A DNA stretch of 64,000 nucleotides, from NCBI RefSeq assembly GCF_000375545.1, contig NZ_AQXF01000005.1, positions 263,289 to 327,288 of the forward strand, given 5' to 3'. Shown piece by piece: positions 26,502 through 35,241 of the stretch; the stretch's first letter is position 1, and every line of letters begins with the position of its first letter. The stretch is from Kordiimonas gwangyangensis DSM 19435 = JCM 12864 (GTDB lineage: Bacteria; Pseudomonadota; Alphaproteobacteria; Sphingomonadales; Kordiimonadaceae). Made by a program: the position numbers and the translations under genes. Below the pieces are notes generated by a model that was not told the origin of the DNA, ran no database searches, and saw only the letters and a list, made by a program, of their open reading frames with translations.

Positions 26502-27728
26502 CTAGAAATAGCGGGTGAGCCGAAGCGTCACCTGACTGTCTTTCCGTAAGCCGTAGAGAATATTCGTGTTGTCCACATTGGCGAAAAAGCGGCTTTCAAG
26601 TTCCACCACCCAGTAGTCGCCGAAACGGCGCGATGCCTCGACAAGCCCGGACATGGAACCGTCATTCAAATCCACGATCACACCGCCGAGGATGCTTGTA
26701 TCCTCCGCATCGTTGAGCGCGAGGCGCAAGCCACCAAAAAGGTCATTGTCCGCCGTTGTAATGGGCGCAATCGCCGGGTCGTCCGACCGGCCGTCATACT
26801 GATATTCCATCAGCACGCCGAGGTCGGCACCGGATTCCGTGATGCCGTAGAAGCTGTATTCAAAGCCGCCAACGGCTGCCGCGAAGGTCTCGAACGGGGT
26901 GTCTTTCACGATCCCCTCGAACTTCCAAAGCCATGCCTCGTGTGTGTACTGAATGTCCACACCCACCTGTGTCATATCATCATAATAGGGTGCGAACAGG
27001 CCACGTGCGGGATCAAGGATCAGCCGCGGGTCACGGTCGGTGCCGTGGAAGAAGGAAAGCCCCACATCCCAGTCACCAAAATAGTGGCTGTAGCGCAGTG
27101 CAAAATCCACGTCTGCATTGTCGTCCCGCCCGCCATCAAAACGCGCGAGGTCGTTATCAACGAGGAGAGGCGTGCGGAAGCGGCCCTCTTCACCCGGGAA
27201 GGTGCGCTTGCGGAAGGCGGGCATCACATAGGCCGTGAGCTGCCCCAAATCCTGAAGCGTGGAGATTTCCACCATCGGCTGGCCAAGCTTGTCCTCGTTA
27301 TCGATATCCTCAACCGTGTCGAACTGGTTGATGATATCCACAAGGTGGCGGCTTTCCGCCACGCCCCAATAGACTTTGGCGAGGCCTGCCCGCACGGTCC
27401 AGCCATCGCCGTTCCAGCGCACATAGGCCTCGCGGGCGTCTACGTGGGTGCGGTCGCCGTCTTTTGCATCAAGGCGCGCATAGGGCACAAAAACAAAGTC
27501 CCAGCGGTTCTCGGCGTCAGTCCAGCGAATGTCGCCCTCCAGTTGAAGCGACGGTTGGAAGGTGTCAAGCTGGCGGGGATATGCGCCCCTCTCGAGAAAT
27601 GTGCGCATCTCCAGACCCGCCGAGCCTGACACCTCCCATTCACCCGCGTGTGCCGTCTCCGGCGCACTGGCAAGGCTCGCAAGGGCGGTCACCAGACACG
27701 GGAGTGAATTCCGTAACGCTAAAGCCAT
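26502..27728 (-). CDS. Outer-membrane beta-barrel protein of an RND export operon
   Basis: The 408-residue protein has a signal peptide (about 1-28, ending AHA), then alternating amphipathic strands with aromatic girdles, for example RWDFVFVPYARLDAKDG and WVVELESRFFANVDN. It ends in a typical barrel terminus (VTLRLTRYF). It resembles DUF1302-like outer-membrane proteins that travel with an RND exporter and a LolA-like protein. An exit pore or receptor role is inferred. It is the last gene of the operon, 15 bases after the LolA-like gene and before a strong terminator. Confidence 0.75.
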   Translation of the reverse strand: MALALRNSLPCLVTALASLASAPETAHAGEWEVSGSAGLEMRTFLERGAYPRQLDTFQPSLQLEGDIRWTDAENRWDFVFVPYARLDAKDGDRTHVDAREAYVRWNGDGWTVRAGLAKVYWGVAESRHLVDIINQFDTVEDIDNEDKLGQPMVEISTLQDLGQLTAYVMPAFRKRTFPGEEGRFRTPLLVDNDLARFDGGRDDNADVDFALRYSHYFGDWDVGLSFFHGTDRDPRLILDPARGLFAPYYDDMTQVGVDIQYTHEAWLWKFEGIVKDTPFETFAAAVGGFEYSFYGITESGADLGVLMEYQYDGRSDDPAIAPITTADNDLFGGLRLALNDAEDTSILGGVIVDLNDGSMSGLVEASRRFGDYWVVELESRFFANVDNTNILYGLRKDSQVTLRLTRYF

Positions 27729-27743
27729 AAAGCCCCCAATTCC

Positions 27744-28565
27744 TTAGCGGATGGTCTTCAGAACGCCCTTGTCGAAATCATTGTCCGACAGGCCGGTCTT
27801 GAAGGTGTAGTCACCATAGGAAAGTGTGGTGGACTTGTTCGTCTGGTGGTTCTGCATCGTCAGCGTATGCGCGCGCCACACGCCGTCATACTCGCGGTAA
27901 TCCGAGAGCGTGAGGGTCTTGAGCAGCGTGTCCTTGCGGTCATAGAAGTCGATCTTACGGGTCTGGTAGACCTCCTGGTCGATATAGGCGACCTGACGGG
28001 TGTAGCCGGAGTTTTCATAAAGCGGGAAACGCTCAACCACGTCCACCTTCATGCCGTCAAACTCTTCTTCGCCGATGAATTTGTAGCTGTATTTATTGAG
28101 CTCCGTGGACGTGAAATCCTCAAACGCAAACTCGGAACCCACAAACGGGCCGGACTTGTTGGCGCTTGAAATACGCTTCACACGCTTGAGCGCGGGCAGG
28201 AACAGCCACTGGTCATCCGGCTCAAGAATTTTGGCGTGGGATAGAAGCGCCGTGCCCTGCACGTCCCGCGGGGTGACAAACACGGTGAGCGACTTGTCGC
28301 CCACTTGTTCACTCGCGCGTTCGAGCGTCTTGAAATACATCTCCCGCGTCGAGGTTGCGCCCGCAGCGTTGGTGAGCGTCATAACGGCCGTCACTTCGCT
28401 GTCGCCAAAACCGGTGTCCGAACGGTCGGACCGGGCGGCAATCTCAAGGCCCTTGTCTTCCGCCTCACCAGCCCAGGTCACCGGGCTGATGAGGGAGTAA
28501 CCGAGTGTCAGCACCGCCAGAATGGCAGCGAGACGACTACTGCGCGGCTTGCGTTTGTGCATCAT
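27744..28565 (-). CDS. Outer-membrane lipoprotein-sorting (LolA-like) protein
   Basis: A 273-residue protein with a signal peptide (about 8-33, ending TWAGE) and the LolA-like fold often annotated as outer-membrane lipoprotein-sorting protein: TSTREMYFKTLERA, DVQGTALLSHAKILEPDDQWLFLPALKRVKRISSANKSGPFVGSEFAFED. Such proteins act with HpnN/RND-type exporters as periplasmic carriers of lipid-like cargo. The ATG at 28565 follows AGGAG and overlaps the RND gene by 29 bases, so translation is coupled. Longer in-frame extensions lie inside the RND gene. Confidence 0.86.
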   Translation of the reverse strand: MMHKRKPRSSRLAAILAVLTLGYSLISPVTWAGEAEDKGLEIAARSDRSDTGFGDSEVTAVMTLTNAAGATSTREMYFKTLERASEQVGDKSLTVFVTPRDVQGTALLSHAKILEPDDQWLFLPALKRVKRISSANKSGPFVGSEFAFEDFTSTELNKYSYKFIGEEEFDGMKVDVVERFPLYENSGYTRQVAYIDQEVYQTRKIDFYDRKDTLLKTLTLSDYREYDGVWRAHTLTMQNHQTNKSTTLSYGDYTFKTGLSDNDFDKGVLKTIR

Positions 28566-30918
28566 TCTTGTCTCCTGTCGTATGGTCATTTTTTGTGTCA
28601 GCAATCCATTTGCCCGACCCTCTGAGCATGAGAGCAGGCAGGAAAAGAAAGTCAAAAATAAGGGCAAAGGTGATCGCGAGCGCGGTCAAAAGCCCCAGGT
28701 CAGCATTCATCTTGAAGTGCGACGTGGCGAGATAGGCGAAACCGATCACCAGCACCACGGTATTGACCACAAGCGCATAGCCCACCGTCTCGAACGCGTA
28801 TTTGATGGCGCCCGCACGGTCATAGCCCTTCTCCCGGATACCCCGCACATATTTCGCGAGGAAATGCACGGTGTCATCCACCACGATGCCGAGGGACACA
28901 CTGGCCACCGCCGCGACCGAGAAACCGACCGTGCCCACAAGAAGCGCCCACGCGCCAAAGGCGGAGAGGATCGGCAAGGTGTTTGGCACCATCGAGAGCG
29001 CGCCAATCTTGAAGGACTTGAGCGCGATCATCATCACGATACCGATGGCGACAATCGCCACGATATTGCCGGTGATCATGCTGGCCACGTTGCGTTCCGC
29101 CACATAGGTGAACATCACCTGCGCGCTGGTCGGCACCGTTGTCTTCATATAGTCGGGCGCGTTATCGGCGATCCAGCCGCGCGCGGCGTTGAGGAAGGTT
29201 TTCGTCTCGGTCGTCGAGATGTTCGAAAGCGTTACCGTCACCCGCGTGGCAGATTTGTCGATATTCACCCGGTCATTGAGGTCAAGCCCGTAGGGGAGTG
29301 AGAGTTCATAAAGGAGCAGATACTGCGCCGAAAGCTCACGGTCATCCGGCAGTTTGTACCAGCTTGCCTCGTCCGCGTGCATGTTGCGGTTCAGCCGCTT
29401 CATGATGTCGGTCAGCGAATAAACGTGGGTCACGTTCGGTTGCTCACGCAGGAAGGCGGTGAACTCGTCCAGCTTTTCAAGGAACTCCGGCTCGCTCACA
29501 CCACCGGGGCCCGGCGACTGCACGGAAAACTCGATGGGATAAAAGCCGAAATACTGGTTCGAATAGTCCGCGTCCTGCCGGAACTGGATCGACGGGTCGA
29601 AATATTCGGTCCACTGGTCATTGAACTCAATGCGCGGCATCGCGGCGATGAGCAGCAGCGCCGCACCCCCAAGGCCGTAAAACAGCGGCTTGTTATATTT
29701 CACCACAAAATCCGCCAACTTGCCCATGAAGCTCTCGCCCGTTTCAATGCGCGGCTTTGGCGCACGAACCGGCAGGATGCTCATCATCGCAGGCAGGAAG
29801 GTGACGGACATGGCCCATGCCACCACAATGCCGACAGCCGCGATATTGCCAAGGTGCCAGAAGGGCGGCGCGTCAGAGAAGTTGAGCGCGAGGAAACCGA
29901 TCGCGGTCGTCAGCGATGTCACCATCACGGCAAGGAAGTTCACCCGCACCGCTTCCACCAGCGCTTCACGCTTCGTCATACCCGCCGCCATGGAGTTGCG
30001 CATGGTAATGAGGATATGCACCGCGTCCGCAATGGCGAGGGTGAGGATGATGGTGGGTGCCGACAGCGCAATCGGCGTGAGGCCAATCCCGGCAAAGCCC
30101 GCGGCCCCCATGCCAATTACGCTTGCAAAGGCAATCATCAAGAGCGTCACCACCGTGCCGGAGATGGACCGCACCGTCACCGCCATCAGCACGAGTAGCA
30201 GCAGGTACATGAGCGGGATCATTTCCGTCGTGTCGGCAAAACCGGCTTCCTGGAACGCGTTATTGAGCATGGAAACCCCGGTCATGCGGATCTCATGGTC
30301 CGGGTGCGCTTCAATCATGCGGTCACGAAGGTCTCGGGCAAAAGCCACCGCCTGCGGCACCTCAAAGGGGTCCGCCTGCGGGTATTGCACCACCACGTTC
30401 ACGGCAATCGCGCGGGCATCTGCTGTCACAAGCTGGTTGCGCATCAGCGGTTCGGTGAGCGCGATCTGGCTCTTTTCCGCCAACTCATCCGCGTTCAGGC
30501 TTTCCGCGCCTTTCACCAGATCCTCAACAATGAGGTCATCCTCCTCCGCATAGGTATGCTGGAAGTTGGACGGTGAATCGACCCGGATCGAGAACGGGAT
30601 TTGCCACGCTTCATTGGTCAGCTCTTCCACCAGTGCCAGGGTGTCGGCGTTAAATACGTCGCCTTCCTTGGGTACGATGGTGAAAAAGAAATTGTCGTTT
30701 TTGGTGTAGGTATTCTGGAAATCTTCAAAGGCCTGAAGCTCAGGATTGAATTCCGAGAAAAAGTCACGGTAGTTGTTTGAAAAAGTCAGGAAACGGGCGC
30801 CGGATGCGACCCCCACTGTAATCATCAAAGTGGCCAGAATGATAAGCCACCGCTTTGCGATCACGAAATTTGCCAGTTTGACGGCAAATTCATCAATCGC
30901 AGTCATTGTCTTCGGCAT
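28537..30918 (-). CDS. RND/MMPL-family exporter
   Basis: The 793-residue inner-membrane protein has two repeats of one helix, a large periplasmic domain and five to six helices. Notable stretches are the sterol-sensing-like segment LAIADAVHILITMRNSMAAG in the first half and SLGIVVDDTVHFLAKYVRG in the second; the Asp pairs in these helices are the family's proton path. The subgroup exports hydrophobic or lipid molecules (HpnN, MmpL). ATG 30918 follows AGGAG by six bases. With the LolA-like protein and barrel it suggests a complete envelope lipid-export route. The LysR gene at 31135 is divergent. Confidence 0.9.
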   Translation of the reverse strand: MPKTMTAIDEFAVKLANFVIAKRWLIILATLMITVGVASGARFLTFSNNYRDFFSEFNPELQAFEDFQNTYTKNDNFFFTIVPKEGDVFNADTLALVEELTNEAWQIPFSIRVDSPSNFQHTYAEEDDLIVEDLVKGAESLNADELAEKSQIALTEPLMRNQLVTADARAIAVNVVVQYPQADPFEVPQAVAFARDLRDRMIEAHPDHEIRMTGVSMLNNAFQEAGFADTTEMIPLMYLLLLVLMAVTVRSISGTVVTLLMIAFASVIGMGAAGFAGIGLTPIALSAPTIILTLAIADAVHILITMRNSMAAGMTKREALVEAVRVNFLAVMVTSLTTAIGFLALNFSDAPPFWHLGNIAAVGIVVAWAMSVTFLPAMMSILPVRAPKPRIETGESFMGKLADFVVKYNKPLFYGLGGAALLLIAAMPRIEFNDQWTEYFDPSIQFRQDADYSNQYFGFYPIEFSVQSPGPGGVSEPEFLEKLDEFTAFLREQPNVTHVYSLTDIMKRLNRNMHADEASWYKLPDDRELSAQYLLLYELSLPYGLDLNDRVNIDKSATRVTVTLSNISTTETKTFLNAARGWIADNAPDYMKTTVPTSAQVMFTYVAERNVASMITGNIVAIVAIGIVMMIALKSFKIGALSMVPNTLPILSAFGAWALLVGTVGFSVAAVASVSLGIVVDDTVHFLAKYVRGIREKGYDRAGAIKYAFETVGYALVVNTVVLVIGFAYLATSHFKMNADLGLLTALAITFALIFDFLFLPALMLRGSGKWIADTKNDHTTGDKNDAQTQAAQ

Positions 30919-31134
30919 GATCTGCTCCTCGCTATTGTGCCCCGCATGTGCGGGTTGTCGTGCCTCGGGTCTTGCTGCCTGGTGATCATACGAAGGGGGT
31001 GCTGACAAAAAATGTCAGTAAGCTGCTCCCCCGGACCGAAACTTTGGTCTCTTTAAACGCCTCAAGCTTGCCCCTATATGGGATGGTGATTATAATTTTT
31101 GAAATTGATATTTCTGACATCGGAAATTCATACC
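30919..31134. promoter_or_regulatory. Divergent LysR/RND control region with a dyad
   Basis: The 216-base gap carries GAAAT (31101-31105), four bases, and ATTTC (31110-31114) just upstream of the LysR start, and another GAAAT at 31123. A LysR protein normally binds dyads in this position. No -35/-10 pair is clear. Confidence 0.45.
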
Positions 31135-32181
31135 ATGAATTTAGCGGGTATAGATTTAAATCTTCTGGTTGTTTTTAATGCCGTAATGGATGAGCGGAAC
31201 GCCACACGCGCGGGCCGCAAGATCGGCATGTCGCAACCGGCTGTCTCCAACGCGCTCAACCGGCTGCGTTACCTGATGAAGGACGACCTGTTCGTACGCG
31301 GGCCGGACGGCATGCGCCCGACCGCCCGCGCGCTTGAGCTTGAGATTCCGGTCCGCCGCGCGCTGTCGGAGCTTGAAGAGGCGCTCGACCCCGTCTCCTT
31401 CGACCCGAGGAATGCGGAGCGTACCTTCACCATCGCGACCGACGACTATATGGCCATGACCCTGCTGCCATACCTGTCCAGCTATCTGGTGAATGAGGCA
31501 CCGGGCGTGAACATTCACACCACCCCCGTGCAAGGGCGCCTGTTCGAGAAGCTCGATGCGCAGGAGGCCGACTATGGCCTCGCGCCCATGGGCGATGATG
31601 TGCCGGAACGTTTCGGCCGCATGGAAGTGGGCACGGACCATTTTGTCTGCCTCATGCGCACGGACCATCCGCTGGCGCAATATGATGAAATCCCCTTGGA
31701 AGAATATGCCGCCGCGCGCCATATGCTTGTCTCGCCCCGCGGGGACCCACGCGGCTTTGTCGACGAACAGCTCGAAGCCATGGGCATGAGCCGCCGTCTG
31801 GTGATGGTGGTCAACCACTTCGGTTCCGCGCCGATGATCATCAGCTCATCAGACCTTATCGTCACCGTGCCCTCGCGCATGGCGGACAAATGCACCGAAT
31901 TTTTCGACCTTCATGTGGTACCAAGCCCCATCAGCCCACCGCCCGGCATGGTCGGCGCGGTGCTTGTGTGGCACAAACGGCTGACCAACCACCCGGCACA
32001 CACATGGTTCCGCGACCAGATCCTGCGCGCGAGCCGCGACCTTGACGAACACGGCCTCAAACGCCCCGACAACCTGCTGCACGGTCGCCAGTGCATGGCC
32101 GAAGGCCTGCCAAAAGGCACAAGCATGAGCGTGCGCGAAGTGGCGGCACAAGCGGCGGTGAATAAACGGCCAGCGGAGTGA
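31135..32181 (+). CDS. LysR family transcriptional regulator
   Basis: This 348-residue protein begins with NLAGIDLNLLVVFNAVMDERNATRAGRKIGMSQPAVSNALNRLRYLMKDDLFVR, a standard LysR winged helix. A substrate-binding domain follows (ATDDYMAMTLLPYLSSYLVNEAPGVNIHTTPVQG, the Nod-box/pathway-type subgroup). A tail of about 40 residues past the usual end is rich in Arg/Ala. ATG 31135 gives the typical N-terminus; no strong ribosome site is seen. It is divergent from the RND operon and probably regulates it. Confidence 0.88.
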   Translation: MNLAGIDLNLLVVFNAVMDERNATRAGRKIGMSQPAVSNALNRLRYLMKDDLFVRGPDGMRPTARALELEIPVRRALSELEEALDPVSFDPRNAERTFTIATDDYMAMTLLPYLSSYLVNEAPGVNIHTTPVQGRLFEKLDAQEADYGLAPMGDDVPERFGRMEVGTDHFVCLMRTDHPLAQYDEIPLEEYAAARHMLVSPRGDPRGFVDEQLEAMGMSRRLVMVVNHFGSAPMIISSSDLIVTVPSRMADKCTEFFDLHVVPSPISPPPGMVGAVLVWHKRLTNHPAHTWFRDQILRASRDLDEHGLKRPDNLLHGRQCMAEGLPKGTSMSVREVAAQAAVNKRPAE

Positions 32182-32188
32182 GGGCTAT

Positions 32189-32617
32189 GTGCCGGAAGGC
32201 CATGCTAATATGACAAGCTACGGGATAAAGGCATCAAACCTCTTCCGTAAGAGCATGTTCGTCTGCACAAACTTCCAGAAGCTGGAAGGTAGCCTGCCCG
32301 GGCATAACCTCCCCAAAGCGATTGGTGAGGTCCGGGCGGTCTATTTCAACAACCCCGGCACGCTTGAAGACGCCCTGATTTTCGCGACAAACGGTATCTG
32401 GCATCTTGGCCCTCGAGAGGCGCAGCACATTCCCTACACGGCAATCACAGGCGTTACCTCTCCCACAGGTAAAACAGCCTCCCAAACTTCAGAGATTGAT
32501 ATCCAGCTGACAGAGGGCAAGCTCATGACCTTACCCATTCGCGGCGGCGATGGGCGTTTCAGAGACTATTTTTCAATGATGACAGCAATCCAAGGGCTTG
32601 TCCGGCTCAATACCTAG
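32189..32617 (+). CDS. Hypothetical protein, possibly PH-like fold
   Basis: A 142-residue protein without recognised family membership. It seems to hold a run of strands followed by a C-terminal helix (FRDYFSMMTAIQGLVRL); YFNNPGTLEDALIFATNGIWHLG and YTAITGVTSP read like the beta-sandwich of bacterial PH-like proteins. GTG 32189 follows GAGGG and sits seven bases after the LysR stop; ATG 32210 is an alternative. It lies at the edge of a lower-GC stretch. The function is not assignable. Confidence 0.55.
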   Translation: MPEGHANMTSYGIKASNLFRKSMFVCTNFQKLEGSLPGHNLPKAIGEVRAVYFNNPGTLEDALIFATNGIWHLGPREAQHIPYTAITGVTSPTGKTASQTSEIDIQLTEGKLMTLPIRGGDGRFRDYFSMMTAIQGLVRLNT

Positions 32618-32707
32618 GGCGAAATACTTCCCTGAACTGCATTCACCGCAAACGCCTTTTAAAAGGCCTGCTAATAATGACACCAACCTTGCTTATCAAA
32701 CCCAAAT

Positions 32708-32728
32708 GACCTATTATAAGACCTATTA
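32708..32728 (+). promoter_or_regulatory. Toxin-antitoxin operator: direct repeat GACCTATTA
   Basis: GACCTATTA occurs at 32708-32716 and 32720-32728, a 12-base period, 20 bases before the antitoxin start. The overlapping AT-rich sequence (TATTAT, TATAAG) could be the -10 region. Phd/YefM antitoxins autoregulate through repeated sites of this size. Confidence 0.55.
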
Positions 32729-32747
32729 GAAAACCCAAGGAATGGTC

Positions 32748-33002
32748 ATGGCTGCCACACATCTTATATTGGCCGACGTTTGCGCTGGCATTTCGGAGCT
32801 CAAGAAAAACCCCATGGCGGTGGTGGAACAAGGCGACGGCGCGCCCGTTGCCATCATGAACCGCAGCGAACCGGCTTTTTATGCCGTGCCTGCCGCCGCG
32901 TTTGAAGCCTTGATGGACAAGCTTGAAGATATGGAACTCGCCGCCCTCGTTCGTGAACGGGAAGGCCAGCCCGAGATTGAGGTGAATATCGATGACCTAT
33001 AG
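32748..33002 (+). CDS. Phd/YefM-family antitoxin
   Basis: The 84-residue protein has the Phd/YefM layout: HLILADVCAGISELKKNPMAVVEQGDGAPVAIMNRSEPAFYAVPAAAFEALMDKLED, then an acidic toxin-binding tail. It should bind DNA as a dimer and neutralise the toxin. ATG 32748 is preferred over ATG 32742 because AAGG lies seven bases before it. It overlaps the toxin gene by 11 bases, so the two are translationally coupled. Confidence 0.9.
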   Translation: MAATHLILADVCAGISELKKNPMAVVEQGDGAPVAIMNRSEPAFYAVPAAAFEALMDKLEDMELAALVREREGQPEIEVNIDDL

Positions 33003-33276
33003 GCTTGTTTTCAAGGAACAAGCCAAAAAGGAATGGGACAAGCTGGACGCCACCGTGCGCAAGCAGTTCGCCGCCAAACTAAGGGAAAGGCTCATAACTC
33101 CGCGCATTGAAGCCGCACGGCTGAGCGGCATGACCGACTGCTATAAAATCAAACTCCGCCGCGCGGGCTTCCGGCTCGTCTACCAAGTGCGGGACGGCGA
33201 GCTTGTCGTCTCCGTCATAGCTGTTGGCAAACGCGAGCGCAATTTTGTCTACAAACAGGCAGTAAAGCGGATTTGA
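32992..33276 (+). CDS. RelE/ParE-superfamily toxin, likely mRNA endonuclease
   Basis: A 94-residue basic protein with RelE features: YRLVFKEQAKKEWDKLDATVRKQFAAKLRERL, then LSGMTDCYKIKLRRAGFRLVYQVRDGELVVSVIAVGKRERNFVY. The Arg/Lys-rich central strands and the late Tyr match RelE ribosome-dependent mRNA cleavage rather than gyrase-acting ParE. Its start lies inside the antitoxin gene. Confidence 0.9.
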   Translation: MTYRLVFKEQAKKEWDKLDATVRKQFAAKLRERLITPRIEAARLSGMTDCYKIKLRRAGFRLVYQVRDGELVVSVIAVGKRERNFVYKQAVKRI

Positions 33277-33361
33277 GCGGGCGGAGTGCGGATGTCTAAC
33301 GGGTAGTGTAGCTTTTCCTAGCTTAGCCTTACGACGAACGGTGTATTTTGTTTACCGCCCG

Positions 33362-34237
33362 TTACTCAAACCTGATCATCGAAAGGTCAGCCCTAACGGC
33401 TTCTTTCACCACCGAAGGCACGGGTATCTGAACTGAACGATTCATCGAGCGAGGGCTAGGCAGGAAACTTCCCTTTTCAGTGGCAGGCTTGGCCAGCAGC
33501 ACAACCCAATCATGTGCAAAGGTCTTCTTCATCATTGGCGAGCAATAGGTTGCCAGTTCAACATATACCCATTCGCTGAACAAACGGTGTTTGAGCACCT
33601 CAATATTCAGAGTGTAAAAGGTATGTGTCCCATCAGGCTTTGACATGTCTGCCAGTCCTGCCAAGGAAAAGGTGGAATGGACGATATCGGCCAAGCCTTT
33701 TTTGCCGTCGTACTCACTTTCCTGCATGCGATATTGCTGCTGATAGAGTTTTTCCTGTGGGCCAGGGTTTCGCTTGGGCAAGCCGCTACGGATCATATTC
33801 AGATTGCCGCCACTATATACCTCGTAGATATCGAAATCCGGCAACGCTATCGGCCCATCCTTATCAATCAACATCTTGATAGAACAGGAGGAAAACTCAC
33901 CTGCATATTTGATGTTGATGGCAAAATAATCGACAAATTTTGGCAATTCCTCAGATACATAGCTCTCAGGAAACCCATACCCGTTCGCGAAGTCGCTGCT
34001 GTAAGCAGCATGTGTCTTATAGATTATCGGGCCCGCAAAATGGGTAACTTCGCTACGATCATTGATCCGAAATTCGGATGGCCCCAAATTCGAATGAACC
34101 TCAATACCATTCGGTGCAGTGTTCGCTTCGGTGGGCAACCTGTCCTCTGCACCGACAAAGTTGAACACACGCAACGTCAATACGCCAAAAAAAGCTCCCG
34201 CAAAAAAACACAAAATTATTGCCCGCTGTTTTTTCAT
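33362..34237 (-). CDS. Orphan membrane-anchored hypothetical protein
   Basis: A 291-residue protein with an N-terminal membrane helix (RAIILCFFAGAFFGVLTLRVF) and a large soluble, probably periplasmic part. Two Cys (in FSSCSIKM and ATYCSPMM) could form a disulfide. I do not recognise the family. ATG 34237 follows a G-tract. The gene and its flanks have visibly lower GC than the neighbours, which points to horizontal acquisition. It is a single-gene unit next to the toxin-antitoxin pair. Confidence 0.6.
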   Translation of the reverse strand: MKKQRAIILCFFAGAFFGVLTLRVFNFVGAEDRLPTEANTAPNGIEVHSNLGPSEFRINDRSEVTHFAGPIIYKTHAAYSSDFANGYGFPESYVSEELPKFVDYFAINIKYAGEFSSCSIKMLIDKDGPIALPDFDIYEVYSGGNLNMIRSGLPKRNPGPQEKLYQQQYRMQESEYDGKKGLADIVHSTFSLAGLADMSKPDGTHTFYTLNIEVLKHRLFSEWVYVELATYCSPMMKKTFAHDWVVLLAKPATEKGSFLPSPRSMNRSVQIPVPSVVKEAVRADLSMIRFE

Positions 34238-34376
34238 CACCCCCCCAATCTATGTGGCTCACCCGCAGATGCATATACCAACTGCTCAAGGATCACTCTA
34301 ATAGTAGCCCAATCAATACTTCCATCTACCATACAGTATCGCCAACGGTCCATTTACCAGCGCAGAAGGCGCGTCA

Positions 34377-34793
34377 TCACCTCTTCCGCCCGAGCCTCGG
34401 CACTTCGGCCGGGCGCTCGCCGGTGGTGAGCCATGTGTCGTAATAGTCGATCTTCTGTTCCACAAGCTTGAGCGCGGCGCGGGTTTTGGCGAGCTCTGCC
34501 TTCACCCGCGTACGGTGCGCCTTGAGGAGTTCCAGCCGGTCGGGCAGGCTTTTGCGACCCCGCATCACAAGGGCGGCGTACACCTGCATCTCGGCCACTG
34601 ACATGCCGGTGCGCTTCAGCTGGTCGATAAACTCAAGCCAGCCGATATGCACCGCCTCATACACGCGCCTGCCGCCCGCGTCGCGCCTAACGCCGGGCAT
34701 CAGGCCCTGCGTTTCATACCAGCGAATGGTATGCACGCTGTGGCCTGATGCTTCCGACAGTCCGCCAATATAAAGCTCAGGCGCTTTGCGCAT
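34377..34793 (-). CDS. MerR family transcriptional regulator
   Basis: The 138-residue protein has the MerR winged helix: LYIGGLSEASGHSVHTIRWYETQGLMPGVRRDAGGRRVYEAVHIGWLEFIDQLKRTGMSVAEMQVY, then a coiled-coil dimer helix (LELLKAHRTRVKAELAKTRAALKLVEQKIDYY). It lacks the Cys pair of metal or redox MerR proteins, so the effector is probably organic. It overlaps the NTF2-fold gene by 17 bases and is cotranscribed from a MerR-type promoter at 35242-35272. Confidence 0.9.
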   Translation of the reverse strand: MRKAPELYIGGLSEASGHSVHTIRWYETQGLMPGVRRDAGGRRVYEAVHIGWLEFIDQLKRTGMSVAEMQVYAALVMRGRKSLPDRLELLKAHRTRVKAELAKTRAALKLVEQKIDYYDTWLTTGERPAEVPRLGRKR

Positions 34794-35208
34794 GGTTCGG
34801 GGCTTCAAGGGCTTCTTCGACAAGGCTGGTGTCCATATATTCATTGAGGTGTTTCATCTTACCCCCCGCAAGCCGGACCACATAACAATGGCTGTTGTCA
34901 TAGGCCTTGCCGGTTTTTGTCGTCACCGCGCCCTGGCATTCCACCACCACAAAATCGCCGTCCGCAAGGATGCGGTGCGCTGTGTTGCAGTACTGTGTGG
35001 CAAACTGGGCAAAGAGCGGTGCCAGCAGCTTCTCCCGCACTTCCTTCTTGCCCTCATAGGTGCCGGACCATGCGTTCCGGCCCGGCAGGGTCCATGCAAA
35101 ATCATCGGCCATCGCATCCACAAACGGTTTGCCGTTGCCGCGCGAAAGCTCGTCCATAATGCCAGTGATAAGCGCCTTGTTCTGCTCTGTAGTATACTCT
35201 GCTGTCAT
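34777..35208 (-). CDS. NTF2-fold (SnoaL-like) protein, MerR-controlled
   Basis: A 143-residue SnoaL/NTF2-fold protein: EQNKALITGIMDELSRGNGKPFVDAMADDFAWTLPGRNAWSGTYEGKKEVREKLLAPLF, then strands with VVVECQGAVTTKTGKAYDNSHCYVVRLAGGKMKHLNEYMDTSL. This is the ketosteroid-isomerase-like subgroup. The ATG at 35208 is preceded by AAGGAG. It is the first gene of a two-gene operon with a MerR regulator, so expression probably rises on an unknown organic inducer. Confidence 0.88.
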   Translation of the reverse strand: MTAEYTTEQNKALITGIMDELSRGNGKPFVDAMADDFAWTLPGRNAWSGTYEGKKEVREKLLAPLFAQFATQYCNTAHRILADGDFVVVECQGAVTTKTGKAYDNSHCYVVRLAGGKMKHLNEYMDTSLVEEALEAPNHAQSA

Positions 35209-35241
35209 GATCCCGGGTCTCCTTGTTATCTGGGAGAGGCG

